A DNA stretch of 64,000 nucleotides from an uncultured Eubacteriales bacterium (GCA_902783575.1 CACZRP010000090.1:1-64000), one strand, 5' to 3'. Shown: positions 1 through 8,383, counted from the stretch's first letter. Numbers and translations: made by a program. Notes: generated by a model not told the origin, from the letters alone.

Positions 1-328
1 ACCAGGGCTCGGTGGCCCAGCCATGTCCCACATCAAAGGGATGATCCTTCAGCCATTCCTCATAGATTTTTCTGACCTTCTCATCCAGCTTCAGGGCGCC
101 GCTCTCTTCCAGCCCTTCCCAGATGCCGATCACCCGGTCCACATTTACCAGACCGCCGGAGCCAGTACCGCTCTTGAAATAGTTGAACTGGGTTCTTCCA
201 AAGACAGCCAGCCGGCTTTCCTTCTGCAGGGGCAGCGCGCCGCAGTCGTTTTTCAGTAGTACGCAGCCCTCAGCCTGAGCCAGGCGGGCAGTCTGTGCAT
301 ATTTTTGGGGATTCCAGATGTTAGCCAT
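1..328 (-). CDS. Glycoside hydrolase family 3 beta-glycosidase, N-terminal fragment
   Basis: This is the first 109 codons of a GH3 enzyme whose remainder lies beyond the window edge. It starts MANIWNPQKYAQTARLAQ and continues with VLLKND, LPL and a SGTGSGGLVNV stretch, the usual N-terminal signature of clostridial GH3 beta-glucosidases and beta-xylosidases, where the first segment is part of the (beta/alpha)8 domain. The ATG at 328 follows an AGGAG site at good spacing. No signal peptide is seen, so the enzyme is probably cytoplasmic and would split imported oligosaccharides. It lies 26 bp downstream of the DUF1294 gene and may share its transcript. The substrate cannot be told from this part, and the catalytic residues are outside the window. 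Confidence 0.85.
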   Translation of the reverse strand, partial: MANIWNPQKYAQTARLAQAEGCVLLKNDCGALPLQKESRLAVFGRTQFNYFKSGTGSGGLVNVDRVIGIWEGLEESGALKLDEKVRKIYEEWLKDHPFDVGHGWATEPW

Positions 329-354
329 GATAATCTCCTGTATATGATGGATTT

Positions 355-621
355 TTAGTGCCTGAAATAAAGATACCAGAGCAGTCCGCCCTCCAGAATC
401 AGGATCAGCGGGACGCCAAGGTAAAACTTGGGCTTTCGGATCTTATGGCGGAAAACCAGCATGCCTAAAAGAGCTGCCGCCGGTGAAAAAACCGCCGCCA
501 GCAACAGCGTCCTTTCAGGAATTCTCCAGGCCCCGGCCTTTGCTTTCGCTTTGTCTGCTCCGTAAAGGATCAGCACCGTCAGGCTGATGGCTCCGTAGAT
601 GATCCAGATGTATTTTTCCAT
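355..621 (-). CDS. DUF1294 family small membrane protein
   Basis: This encodes an 88-residue protein with a transmembrane helix at about 4-20, a conserved YGADKxKAxxGxWRIPE block at about 20-37, a second helix at about 40-57 and a third at about 68-85. This is the layout of DUF1294 proteins, whose function is unknown. The ATG at 621 has GGAGAGG upstream at rather long spacing. A TATACT box sits close upstream at 652-657 without a clear -35. The gene precedes the GH3 gene on the same strand. Confidence 0.8.
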   Translation of the reverse strand: MEKYIWIIYGAISLTVLILYGADKAKAKAGAWRIPERTLLLAAVFSPAAALLGMLVFRHKIRKPKFYLGVPLILILEGGLLWYLYFRH

Positions 622-717
622 ATGATGTCATTCCTCTCCTATTCTTTTGAGTATACCACATTCCAGAGGCAGTTTCCATATACAGAACCCGGCCGGACCG
701 GGAGAATCAGAGAAAAC

Positions 718-746
718 TTGCCAATTTTCCCGGAAAGGACTATAAT
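718..746 (+). promoter_or_regulatory. Sigma-A promoter for the GT4 glycosyltransferase
   Basis: TTGCCA (718-723) and TATAAT (741-746) are separated by 17 bp. The start codon at 782 lies 36 bp further on. Confidence 0.8.
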
Positions 747-781
747 AATTCTGCCGCAGAAGGCAGATAGGAGTGTATTTG

Positions 782-1942
782 ATGAAAATACTTGAGTTTT
801 CCGATTCCTTTATTCCCATTATGGACGGAGTCGGCAATGTCGTTTATCAATATGCCATGAATCTTCCCGCCAAGGGTCACGAGTGCTATGTGGTGGCGCC
901 TCAGACGGATACCGGCTACCGGGGCGGCTACCCCTTTGAGCTGGTGGATTATCTGGGCATGCAGCTCTCCGCCATGAAAAGCTATACCGTGGGCGTACCG
1001 AATCTGGACCCCCACTGTACCAACCGCCTCAATATGATCAAGGGCGATATTGTCCATGTCCACAGTCCCTTTGTCGCCGGGCAGGCCGGACTGCTGTACG
1101 CTGTCCGCCACGATGTGCCTGTGGTGGGCACCTTCCATTCCAAATACCGCGATGACTTTATGCAGGCCACCGGCATCTCCCTGCTGGCCAACATGGGCAC
1201 CAAATTTGTGGTGGATTTCTACAACCGCTGCACCGAGGTCTGGGCCGTCAGCGAATCCTCCGCCCTCACCCTGGCGGATTACGGCTACAAGGGCGAGATT
1301 AAGGTCATGCCCAACGGCACCGATATTCACCCCCTCACCGAAGCGGGCATGAAGGCTTCCCTGGAGCAATTCCCCGTGCCGGAGAATGTTCCGATCCTTC
1401 TTTACGTAGGTCAGATCAACTGGAAGAAGAATCTCCGCTGCACCCTGGAGGCCTGCGGCCTGCTGGCTAAGGAGAAGCCGGAGCAGGACTTCAGACTCAT
1501 GCTGGCGGGACAGGGCCCCCACGAGGAGGAGATCCGGCAGCTGGCGGAGGAACTGGGCATCGCCGAAAAGGTGATCTTTACCGGTCACCTGACGGATCAT
1601 GACCTGCTGAATGCCCTTTATGCCAGAGCATCGCTGTTCCTCTTCCCTTCCCTTTACGATACTTCCGGTCTGGTGACCCGGGAAGCCGCCGCCATGGGTA
1701 CGCCCTCGGTGGTGGTCAAGGGCTCCAGCGCCGCGGAAGGCATGACCCACGGAATCAACGGCTTCCTCTGCGAGGATGATCCCCAGGATCTATGCCGGAC
1801 CATCAGCGGGGCACTGGCCTCTCCCGAAGAACTGAAGGCTGTGGGCGAAAAAGCCCGAGAGACCATTCCCATTCCCTGGAGCCGTCTGGTGGATGATGTG
1901 GTCAAAGAATACGAGAACGTCATTCGGAAATATCATCTGTGA
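782..1942 (+). CDS. GT4 family glycosyltransferase
   Basis: The product is a 386-residue GT-B fold retaining glycosyltransferase. The N-terminal domain begins MKILEFSDSFIP and carries the DGVGNVVYQYAxxL pattern common to GT4 enzymes that act on lipid or surface acceptors. The C-terminal nucleotide-sugar domain includes YVGQINWKKN, LAGQGP, FTGHL and the PSLYDTSGLVTREAAAMGTPSVV segment that holds the E-x7-E type donor-binding motif. There is no signal peptide, so it should act at the cytoplasmic face of the membrane. I chose ATG 782, which has AGGAG eight bases upstream, over an in-frame GTG at 773. The donor and acceptor are not predictable. A terminator follows at 1986. Confidence 0.85.
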   Translation: MKILEFSDSFIPIMDGVGNVVYQYAMNLPAKGHECYVVAPQTDTGYRGGYPFELVDYLGMQLSAMKSYTVGVPNLDPHCTNRLNMIKGDIVHVHSPFVAGQAGLLYAVRHDVPVVGTFHSKYRDDFMQATGISLLANMGTKFVVDFYNRCTEVWAVSESSALTLADYGYKGEIKVMPNGTDIHPLTEAGMKASLEQFPVPENVPILLYVGQINWKKNLRCTLEACGLLAKEKPEQDFRLMLAGQGPHEEEIRQLAEELGIAEKVIFTGHLTDHDLLNALYARASLFLFPSLYDTSGLVTREAAAMGTPSVVVKGSSAAEGMTHGINGFLCEDDPQDLCRTISGALASPEELKAVGEKARETIPIPWSRLVDDVVKEYENVIRKYHL

Positions 1943-1985
1943 TCTGAATAGAAAGCACAGGGCGAAGCCAGCCCTGTATTCAAAA

Positions 1986-2022
1986 ACCCCGAAGCTTTTG
2001 CTCCGGGGCTTTCTGTTTTTCA
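1986..2022. terminator. Bidirectional terminator between convergent genes
   Basis: The stem CCCCGAAGC / GCTCCGGGG has a T-rich tail on the plus strand and an A-rich left flank, so it can serve both the glycosyltransferase and the converging sulfoquinovose operon. Confidence 0.75.
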
Positions 2023-2031
2023 GGCTTTGTT

Positions 2032-3408
2032 TTAACGGTTGTCCAGTTCCTTGCGCAGCTCCTCCACTGCTTTTCTGGTCAGCGGATAGCCGAACTGCAG
2101 CAGCAGGAACATGCACAGATACATGACGAAGGGCACCAGAGTGGCAATGTTGTAGATGCCCTGGTTGACCGCTTCCGTCTGCACCATGGTGCCTTCCGCA
2201 GTCACATAGCCCACGGCCGCCAGCGCCATGGAAGCGCCGATGCCGGCCAGGGTCTGTCCCAGCTTACGGAAGAAGCTGAAGCTGGCGTAGGTGGTACCCT
2301 CGGAACGGCGGTAGGTTTCCTTCTCGTAGTGGTCGATGACGTCGGTAACCATGGCCCAGACCTCCAGGGTAAAGAAGGAAAGGCCAAAGCCGAGAATCAG
2401 GTTCACCGCCAGAAACACATAGGGGCTTCTGGTTTTGATGAAGAACAGAATCAGGAAAGCCAAGGCCGCGAAAATGCTGCCGAAGGAGCAGATCTCCTTC
2501 TTGCCGAACTTCTGGACAAACTTGCCCATGAAAGGCATCAGCACCAGCATAGGGATATAGTTGAATACCGTGACCAGAGAGAACAGGCCCGGAGTCTCAA
2601 AGTAGTTCTTGAACAGATAGTTGAAGATGGTCTGGGTATACATGCTTCCGGCGATCAGCAGCATGGAGGCCAGGCACAGGGTCATGAAGGGACGGTTCTT
2701 CAGCAGAGTGCCGAAGGTTTTCAGCACGTTCTCCTTCTCCTGATGCTCCGGAGCGGGAATATACTCCCTGGTCATCTTGAAGAAGCCGAAGAACACGATC
2801 ACGGAAAAGCCCGCCAGCAGAATGACGCCGGTCTGAAGCTTGGAAGCATCCAGATATTTGGCGCCGGTGTCCACCGCGGTGGAATACACAAACAGAGGCA
2901 GAAGGATCTGTCCGGGCGCGGATCCGAAGCCGGCGCCCAGGGAACGGATGACCGACAGGTTGGAGCGTTCCTTCAGGTCGTTGGTCATGGCCGAGGCCAT
3001 GGAGCCGTAGGGAATGTTCACCGCCGTGTACAGCATGCCGTAGAGAATGTAGGTCACATAGGCGTAGATCAGGTACTGATTCTCGGACAGGCCGGGAATC
3101 TTAAAGAAGGCCAGAATAAAGGCAATGGCCAGCGGGACGGAAAACCACATGATGTAGGGTCTGAAGCGTCCCCACTTGGTGGGCTTTCTCGAGTCAATCA
3201 GCGCGCCGCACAGCGGGTCATTGATGGCGTCCCAGATTCGGGCAATCAGCATCAGCACTGTGATTTTAGCTAAAGAGATATGCAGAATATCCGTATAGAA
3301 CATCTGCAGGAATGAACCGATCGTACCGAAGGTGATAACGCCGCCCATATCGCCGAGGGCGTAACCGATCACGTTCATTTTTGTCAGCTTTCCGGTCTTC
3401 TTTTCCAT
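2032..3408 (-). CDS. GPH-family sugar:cation symporter, probable sulfoquinovose (glycoside) importer
   Basis: This is a 458-residue polytopic membrane protein of the glycoside-pentoside-hexuronide:cation symporter family (MFS superfamily). The N-terminus reads GYALGDMGGVITF, and the WDAINDPLCGALID motif and a following RPYIMW segment are characteristic GPH signatures. About twelve hydrophobic segments are visible. It is the last gene of the sulfoquinovose operon, and E. coli uses two GPH proteins (YihO, YihP) in the equivalent position. I therefore infer import of sulfoquinovose or sulfoquinovosyl glycerol, but the sequence alone shows only family membership. The ATG at 3408 has an AAGGAAGGA site upstream. 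A sulfonate exporter is not present in this operon. Confidence 0.8.
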   Translation of the reverse strand: MEKKTGKLTKMNVIGYALGDMGGVITFGTIGSFLQMFYTDILHISLAKITVLMLIARIWDAINDPLCGALIDSRKPTKWGRFRPYIMWFSVPLAIAFILAFFKIPGLSENQYLIYAYVTYILYGMLYTAVNIPYGSMASAMTNDLKERSNLSVIRSLGAGFGSAPGQILLPLFVYSTAVDTGAKYLDASKLQTGVILLAGFSVIVFFGFFKMTREYIPAPEHQEKENVLKTFGTLLKNRPFMTLCLASMLLIAGSMYTQTIFNYLFKNYFETPGLFSLVTVFNYIPMLVLMPFMGKFVQKFGKKEICSFGSIFAALAFLILFFIKTRSPYVFLAVNLILGFGLSFFTLEVWAMVTDVIDHYEKETYRRSEGTTYASFSFFRKLGQTLAGIGASMALAAVGYVTAEGTMVQTEAVNQGIYNIATLVPFVMYLCMFLLLQFGYPLTRKAVEELRKELDNR

Positions 3409-3428
3409 GGTAGATCCTTCCTTTCTCT

Positions 3429-5351
3429 TTATTGAATTTCTCTAAGCTCTTGGAACACTGCTTTCCAGGAGCTTTCTTTTCTGTAAAACACCGGGATCTG
3501 TCCCAAAGGCGCCTGGACCCGGATCCGCCCTCCCCGGCAGATCTCGCCGGTCCACAGATGAACCCATTCGTCCTCCGGCAGATAGACCTCCCTCTCGCTG
3601 GCTCCTTCTTTGATCACCGGAGCCACCAGCAGATCTCTGCCCAGGAGATACTCGAATTTTTCCTCATAGGCGGACGCCTCGTCATAATGATAGAACAAAG
3701 GCCGCATCATGGGGACGCCCTTTTCCGAGTTATCCGCCTCCAACATCTGCAGATAATCCTTCAGCGCGGTGAAACGCCGCACGCACAGGGACAGGTGCCG
3801 GATCATATCCTCCCTAGCATCGAACTGGATGCTGCGGGAGGGCTGGTTGCCCGGATGGGACCGCATCAGCGGAGAGAACGAATTCATCTCTTCCCATCGC
3901 ATCATCAGCTCGGCGCCCCGGGTCATGGGACCCATGGTGGTATAGCCGCCCACATCGGAATGGGTCATGCCGTAGCCGCTCATGGCCAGGGACAGGGTGG
4001 CGGGAATCACGGAAGCCAGTCCGTCATCCAGCGACCAGTCCACATGCTGATCTCCGTTCCACATCATGGAGGAATAACGGATGGTTCCTGCGGAGCCGGC
4101 CCGGGTGAAGAAGAACACCTCATCCTCTGCTCCGGCCTCCCGGATGGCTTCCTGATTCAGCCTGGCCCAGAGGGCGGGCCAGTCATTATGCAGCTTTTCC
4201 GGATCCTCTCCGGAATGGAGCACACAGTCCGTGGGCAGGTACTCGCCGAAATCCGCCATCCAGCCCGACAGGCCGATGCCGATCATGTTCTCTTTGATCA
4301 GTCCCTTGTACCAGTCCCAGGCCTCGGGATTGGTCAGGTCGATCATGGCCGCGGGGAAGGTGGTGATGGTCACCAGATAGTCCTTTCCATCCTTGTCCTT
4401 CACGCAGTAGCCATGGGCCGTGGCGTAGGCGTAGATATCCTTTTCAATGGCCATAAAGGGATTGATGTAGCCCAGGAACCGGATGCCCTCCTTCCTCCAG
4501 CGCCGGATATGCTCCGGCAGATCGGGGTAAAGGTCTTTGTCGTAGCGCCAGTTCCACATGACCTGATAGCCAAAGCCGGTCCTGCGGCAGCCGCACCAGT
4601 CCTGGGACCAGATGCCCGTCACGGGAGTGCCTGCGGCTTTGACCTTAGCGATTTTCTCGTCAATGGCGGCCGGGCCCTCTTCGATGCCCAGAATGACACC
4701 GTCGTGAACCCAGTCCGGCAGCGGGCGCTGATGGCCCAGCCGGCGGGACAGCTTTCCGGAAAGCTCTTCAAAGGACCGGGCCCGCTCCACATAGATGGGA
4801 GCGTTTTCCCTCAGCTCGATGCCCACATAACCCGGCTCGGTAAAATCGAAGCCCACATAGCCGGTGGTATCCGCATGGAGATAGTATCTCCGGCTGCTGG
4901 TAAAGGTGGGCTGGGCATAATAGGTTTCATAATCGGAGAAGGGCCAGGGCCTTTCCGGCTCGGGACCGTTCTTCTCCCAGAGCTCCAGCTTCCGGGCAAT
5001 GCGCTTGGAGTTCTGATGCTCCGCCACCCAGACCCGGACCTTCTGTCCGGCCAGATCAAATTCGGAAAAGGTTTCTCCGGTGCCGTAGAAATGTTCCTTC
5101 TCTCCCCCGGCCTGAGGGGCTCCCGCCAGCAGATCCGTGGGAACCTTCAGGTAGAACCGGTTCCATTTTTTATCCTGGGGCCGGATCCGCAGCACAAAGA
5201 CTTCTTCTTCGGTACTTTCAAATGTCACCGCTTCCGGATCCGCGTCCCGCTGATCCGAAATATGGTCGATATATTCAAAGCTTCCCTTCTCCATGGGAAA
5301 TTCGGCGCTGCCGCATCCCAGGACCAGGGATATTTTATTTAATTCCGGCAT
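3429..5351 (-). CDS. yihQ: GH31 sulfoquinovosidase (YihQ-like) with altered sulfonate-binding residues
   Basis: The 640-residue protein aligns along its length with E. coli YihQ, which hydrolyses alpha-sulfoquinovosides such as sulfoquinovosyl glycerol to free sulfoquinovose. The catalytic nucleophile is Asp367 in GWMADFGEYLPTD, and the acid/base is Asp434 in MWNGDQHVDWS. Trp266 (VMWNW) and Tyr470 (GGYT) match YihQ Trp304 and Tyr508 of the sulfonate pocket. At the YihQ Arg301 position, however, this protein has Gln263 (FGYQVMWNW), and at the Gln262 position it has Glu223. This departs from the sulfonate-binding signature I recall for the family. No signal peptide is seen, so it is cytoplasmic. 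Its ATG directly follows the stop of the isomerase gene, which implies translational coupling. Another alpha-glycosidase activity is possible, but length, motifs and operon favour sulfoquinovosidase. Confidence 0.85.
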   Translation of the reverse strand: MPELNKISLVLGCGSAEFPMEKGSFEYIDHISDQRDADPEAVTFESTEEEVFVLRIRPQDKKWNRFYLKVPTDLLAGAPQAGGEKEHFYGTGETFSEFDLAGQKVRVWVAEHQNSKRIARKLELWEKNGPEPERPWPFSDYETYYAQPTFTSSRRYYLHADTTGYVGFDFTEPGYVGIELRENAPIYVERARSFEELSGKLSRRLGHQRPLPDWVHDGVILGIEEGPAAIDEKIAKVKAAGTPVTGIWSQDWCGCRRTGFGYQVMWNWRYDKDLYPDLPEHIRRWRKEGIRFLGYINPFMAIEKDIYAYATAHGYCVKDKDGKDYLVTITTFPAAMIDLTNPEAWDWYKGLIKENMIGIGLSGWMADFGEYLPTDCVLHSGEDPEKLHNDWPALWARLNQEAIREAGAEDEVFFFTRAGSAGTIRYSSMMWNGDQHVDWSLDDGLASVIPATLSLAMSGYGMTHSDVGGYTTMGPMTRGAELMMRWEEMNSFSPLMRSHPGNQPSRSIQFDAREDMIRHLSLCVRRFTALKDYLQMLEADNSEKGVPMMRPLFYHYDEASAYEEKFEYLLGRDLLVAPVIKEGASEREVYLPEDEWVHLWTGEICRGGRIRVQAPLGQIPVFYRKESSWKAVFQELREIQ

Positions 5352-6698
5352 TTACTTCACCACAGTGACAGGCAGGTTCAGCATCCGGCCGAGGATTTCG
5401 ATCTCCCCGGTCACATCGCCGAAGACCACCGCGTAATGGGGCTCCCAGCCTGCCTCCAGCAGAGACTGTACGGTCTCCCTCACCGGCGCGCTGAGCTTTG
5501 TCACACAGGAGGTGCCCAGGAACTGTTTGGGTTTATCCAGCACCTCTGCGGGAATCACCAGCAGGCGGAAGGCGCCGTTTCGGTCTTTGCCGACCCGGAG
5601 AATGGAAGCCTTTGCAGCGGCCCGGGTACCAAATTCCATGGTGGGACCGATCTTGCGGTTGGGATGAACGCCCACCGCAGCTCCCTCTTCCGGTTTGGCC
5701 AGGGAGCAGGCAGCCATGCCGCAGTGCCAGAAGGTCAGGGTGTTCTCTTCCTCATCCAGAGCCACGGGATCACCAAAGAAGCAGGCCTGGTCAGTCAGCT
5801 GCTGTCCGATCCACATGCTGAGGGCTCCATAGGTGTCCGCCTCGCAGGCGCAGGGAGTGCCGACAGCATTCAGAATGGAAAGCACCGAGCACACCGGCGT
5901 TCCGTATTCCACAAAGAAATCCGGCCAGCAGCGGGAGGAAAGGGCTCCGATGCCGTTTTCGCCGACCCAGTCCTGATAAGCCTTCAGCAGGCGATGGAAA
6001 TCCCGGACGTTCTTCTCCGGCGTCTTTTCCATGCCCCGGATCCATTTTCCGGCTTCTTCCTGAGCCGGCAGACTCTCCTCATCCGTGAGGGCCAGGGCCC
6101 GTCCGATGAGCTCCCGGGCTTCGATGGAAACAAGCTCCGCTCCGAAGGTTTTCTGAATTTCCGCATCCAGGCCCCGGCCGAAGCCAAAGCCCTGAGGCGT
6201 ATGTCCCACCTGGGCGATTTTCAGGCTTCTCATTGCCTTCATCAGCCGGACGACATGGCAGATCTTCTGGAGCTGATCCGCCACCGCCGCTTCCTCGGGA
6301 CTGCCGAAAATCAGCTCCGGCACATCGCTGCGGATCTGATGATAGGTGTTGGCGGCGGAGAAGGTGCCGGTCAGAGAGTTCAGCTTCAGCCTTCCACCGG
6401 CCTCCCCCACGGGCTCCCTCAGGGTCCAGAGGACCATGGGGCCCTCATAGTGCCGGAGGGCTTCGGAAATATAGGCGGCGTTGGCAAAGGTAATGTTCTG
6501 AAGAATCACCAGATCGGGACTGGCGCCCTTCATCTGCTCCTTCACCGCGTCGGGAGAAAACAGAATATCTGCGGGGATGACTACTTCATCGCCGAAGAGA
6601 TGCTTCAGAAGCTCCGCGGATTTCTCAAAGGCCTCATGGGCCGTTTCCATATGATAGGTGCCCACGCCAATGGGCAGATACACGATTTTCAGGTTCAT
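5352..6698 (-). CDS. sqvD: Sulfoquinovose isomerase (SqvD/SftI-like, fucose/arabinose isomerase superfamily)
   Basis: This 448-residue protein belongs to the L-fucose/L-arabinose isomerase fold group, not to the AGE-fold isomerases (YihS) of E. coli. Recognisable blocks are LPIGVGTYHMETAHEAF at the N-terminus, VILQNITFANAAYI, VGHTPQGFGFG and ALSSRCWPDF, the last containing the usual metal-site region, followed by CACEADTYGALSMWIGQ and the C-terminal substrate-side domain. In the sulfo-TAL pathway such a protein interconverts sulfoquinovose and 6-deoxy-6-sulfofructose. The start overlaps the stop of the upstream dehydrogenase by four bases (ATGA). The function is inferred from the fold plus the neighbouring sulfofructose-type transaldolase and sulfoquinovosidase. 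In isolation it would only be called an uncharacterised sugar isomerase. Confidence 0.78.
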   Translation of the reverse strand: MNLKIVYLPIGVGTYHMETAHEAFEKSAELLKHLFGDEVVIPADILFSPDAVKEQMKGASPDLVILQNITFANAAYISEALRHYEGPMVLWTLREPVGEAGGRLKLNSLTGTFSAANTYHQIRSDVPELIFGSPEEAAVADQLQKICHVVRLMKAMRSLKIAQVGHTPQGFGFGRGLDAEIQKTFGAELVSIEARELIGRALALTDEESLPAQEEAGKWIRGMEKTPEKNVRDFHRLLKAYQDWVGENGIGALSSRCWPDFFVEYGTPVCSVLSILNAVGTPCACEADTYGALSMWIGQQLTDQACFFGDPVALDEEENTLTFWHCGMAACSLAKPEEGAAVGVHPNRKIGPTMEFGTRAAAKASILRVGKDRNGAFRLLVIPAEVLDKPKQFLGTSCVTKLSAPVRETVQSLLEAGWEPHYAVVFGDVTGEIEILGRMLNLPVTVVK

Positions 6699-7597
6699 TG
6701 CTCGGCTCCTTCCGACGCGCCAGAGTTCCTCACCACTTTGATGGTGGCGGAGAAATCTTCCTTGCCAAAACCCTTTTCCATGGCCCGGTCATAGACCCGC
6801 ACCGCGTTCTCCTCGCCGGGCATGGCTACGCCGTAATCCTGGGCCAGACCCAGGCAGATATGCACATCCTTATGCATGTTTTCGATGGAAAATGCCGTGG
6901 TAAAGTCTTCCGCGCTGATGACATTCTTTTTGCTGTCCAGATAGAAGTTCTGGCCTCCGCCGTAGGAAATGGCCTGAGCGAAGGTAAGAATATCAATTCC
7001 GGCGGCAGCCGCCAGCGTGGAGGTTTCATTGACGCCGTTCTGAATCTGGGATACCAGGGCGTTGTGGCAGATTTTCATTACCAGGCCCTTGCCGTTTTCT
7101 CCCATGCGGATGACATTCTCGCCCATGTAGGAAAGGACGGGAAGGATCCGATCGAAGAGCTTCTCTTCGCAGCCCACGTAAATACCCAGCTTGCCGGCCT
7201 CGGCCGCCGGACGGGATTTAACCACCGGAGCGTCGGCAAAGTCGGCGCCGGTCTTCTTCACCATTTCCGCGATTTCCACAGAGACAGAAGGATCGATGGT
7301 GCTCATATCGATGCAGATCTTGCCTTCTTTAAGCTCGGGCAGAATCCCGGTATAGACGCTGCGGCTGTGCTCTGACTTCGGAACCATGGAGATAATCACA
7401 TCCGCGTTTTTCGCCAGCTCCCGGCTATCCTTGGCAACGATGGCATTCGTAAAGCCATCCTTGGCCGCAGCCTCGGCCAGAGCGGCCGCTTTGGTCTCTT
7501 CCACATCGTACAAATAGACCTGGTCATCATGCTTGCGGATGATATTGCCGCACATGGCCTCGCCCATGATGCCCAGTCCGATAAATCCGATTTTCAT
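6695..7597 (-). CDS. 3-sulfolactaldehyde reductase-like beta-hydroxyacid dehydrogenase
   Basis: This is a 300-residue member of the 3-hydroxyisobutyrate dehydrogenase family. The Rossmann motif GLGIMGEAMCGNI lies at 7-19, and an Asp at about 31 in LYDVEE suggests NAD preference. The substrate-side segment DAPVVKSRPAAEAGKLG is at about 122-138, and the catalytic lysine is Lys175 in MKICHNALV. In YihU the matching loop holds an arginine used for the sulfonate; here Lys127 and Arg129 are nearby basic residues. Within this operon the expected reaction is reduction of 3-sulfolactaldehyde to 2,3-dihydroxypropane-1-sulfonate, regenerating NAD under anaerobiosis. No sulfolactaldehyde oxidase is encoded nearby. 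The ATG at 7597 is preceded by AAGGAA. It could be another hydroxyacid dehydrogenase if the operon assignment is wrong. Confidence 0.75.
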   Translation of the reverse strand: MKIGFIGLGIMGEAMCGNIIRKHDDQVYLYDVEETKAAALAEAAAKDGFTNAIVAKDSRELAKNADVIISMVPKSEHSRSVYTGILPELKEGKICIDMSTIDPSVSVEIAEMVKKTGADFADAPVVKSRPAAEAGKLGIYVGCEEKLFDRILPVLSYMGENVIRMGENGKGLVMKICHNALVSQIQNGVNETSTLAAAAGIDILTFAQAISYGGGQNFYLDSKKNVISAEDFTTAFSIENMHKDVHICLGLAQDYGVAMPGEENAVRVYDRAMEKGFGKEDFSATIKVVRNSGASEGAEQ

Positions 7598-7619
7598 AGC
7601 TAAGTTCCTTCCCGCAGCC

Positions 7620-8306
7620 TTATTCGGTCACCGTATTGTCCCAGGCGGCGCAGAAGGTGCCGATGCCCTGGGTGGTATAGGCATGCTTCATGCTTTCCTT
7701 ATAGACATCCAGTCCGGTGGTGATGATATCCGCTCCGGCCACGGCGCAGTCCACCATCTGTTTGGGAGTGCGGATGGCGGCGCAGATGATCTGGGTCTTG
7801 CCCAGATAGCCGTAGTTGCGGTAAATATCTACGATATCACGGATATACTGGCGGCAGTCTTCGCCATTGGCCTCTTTCCAGCCGATGAAGGGAGACACAA
7901 ACAAGGAGCCGTTTCTGGCAGCCCAGATGGCCTGAGCCGGCGAGAACACCAGGGTCAGGTTAGTGCGGATTCCCTCCTTCTCCAGCTCTCTGGCTGCGGC
8001 CACACCGGCCTCGGTGCAGGGAATCTTAATGGCAAAGTTGGGGCTGATGGGCGCGATCTTCTTCGCTGCCTCCACCATCTCTGCCGCATCTTCGATATGA
8101 GGATTGACTTCCACGGATACCGGGAACCGGTCAATGCCGGTCAGGCCGTTCTTTTCCACCCAGTCTGCGATTCCATGGATCGCTGTCAGAAAGGGCTTCC
8201 CGCTGAGCATGATATGCCTGGGGTTGGTAGTAACGCCGTCGATACCGAAAGTTCTGTACGCATAGTCAATTTCATCCAGCTTGGCGCTGTCTAAAAAGTA
8301 CTTCAT
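7620..8306 (-). CDS. sqvA: 6-deoxy-6-sulfofructose transaldolase (sulfo-TAL, FSA/TalA-like)
   Basis: The 228-residue protein belongs to the small transaldolase/fructose-6-phosphate aldolase family. Asp6 (FLDSA), TTNP at 26-29 and the Schiff-base Lys94 in FAIKIPCTEAG are all present, and NLTLVFSPAQAIWAA and SPFIGW follow as in the family. In the sulfo-TAL pathway this enzyme splits sulfofructose, moving a dihydroxyacetone unit to glyceraldehyde 3-phosphate to give fructose 6-phosphate and releasing 3-sulfolactaldehyde. It is the first gene of the operon, just behind the promoter and operators. The ATG at 8306 has a strong GGAGGAG site. An ordinary FSA-like role cannot be excluded from motifs alone, but the neighbours make the sulfosugar role likely. 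Confidence 0.8.
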   Translation of the reverse strand: MKYFLDSAKLDEIDYAYRTFGIDGVTTNPRHIMLSGKPFLTAIHGIADWVEKNGLTGIDRFPVSVEVNPHIEDAAEMVEAAKKIAPISPNFAIKIPCTEAGVAAARELEKEGIRTNLTLVFSPAQAIWAARNGSLFVSPFIGWKEANGEDCRQYIRDIVDIYRNYGYLGKTQIICAAIRTPKQMVDCAVAGADIITTGLDVYKESMKHAYTTQGIGTFCAAWDNTVTE

Positions 8307-8330
8307 GATCTCCTCCAGAAAAACATTCTA

Positions 8331-8375
8331 TTGTTTTCAAAACAATTGTTATCAAAGCAATTGCTTTCAATGCAA
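8331..8375. promoter_or_regulatory. Three contiguous 15-bp palindromic operators of the sulfoquinovose operon
   Basis: Three head-to-tail 15-mers, TTGTTTTCAAAACAA (8331-8345), TTGTTATCAAAGCAA (8346-8360) and TTGCTTTCAATGCAA (8361-8375), share the pattern TTGYTWTCAAWRCAA, each a near-perfect palindrome about a central base. They lie immediately downstream of the predicted transcription start and upstream of the transaldolase start codon, the classic position for a repressor. No regulator gene is present in the operon, so the repressor must be encoded elsewhere. Confidence 0.75.
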
Positions 8376-8383
8376 CACACATC

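Noticed and set aside
3432-5342. 636-codon plus-strand open frame opposite the sulfoquinovosidase
   Set aside because: It mirrors the minus-strand gene, shows no family motifs, and arises from codon bias in GC-rich coding DNA. The same applies to the long antisense frames at 32423-34399, 58837-60546 and 54487-55701.
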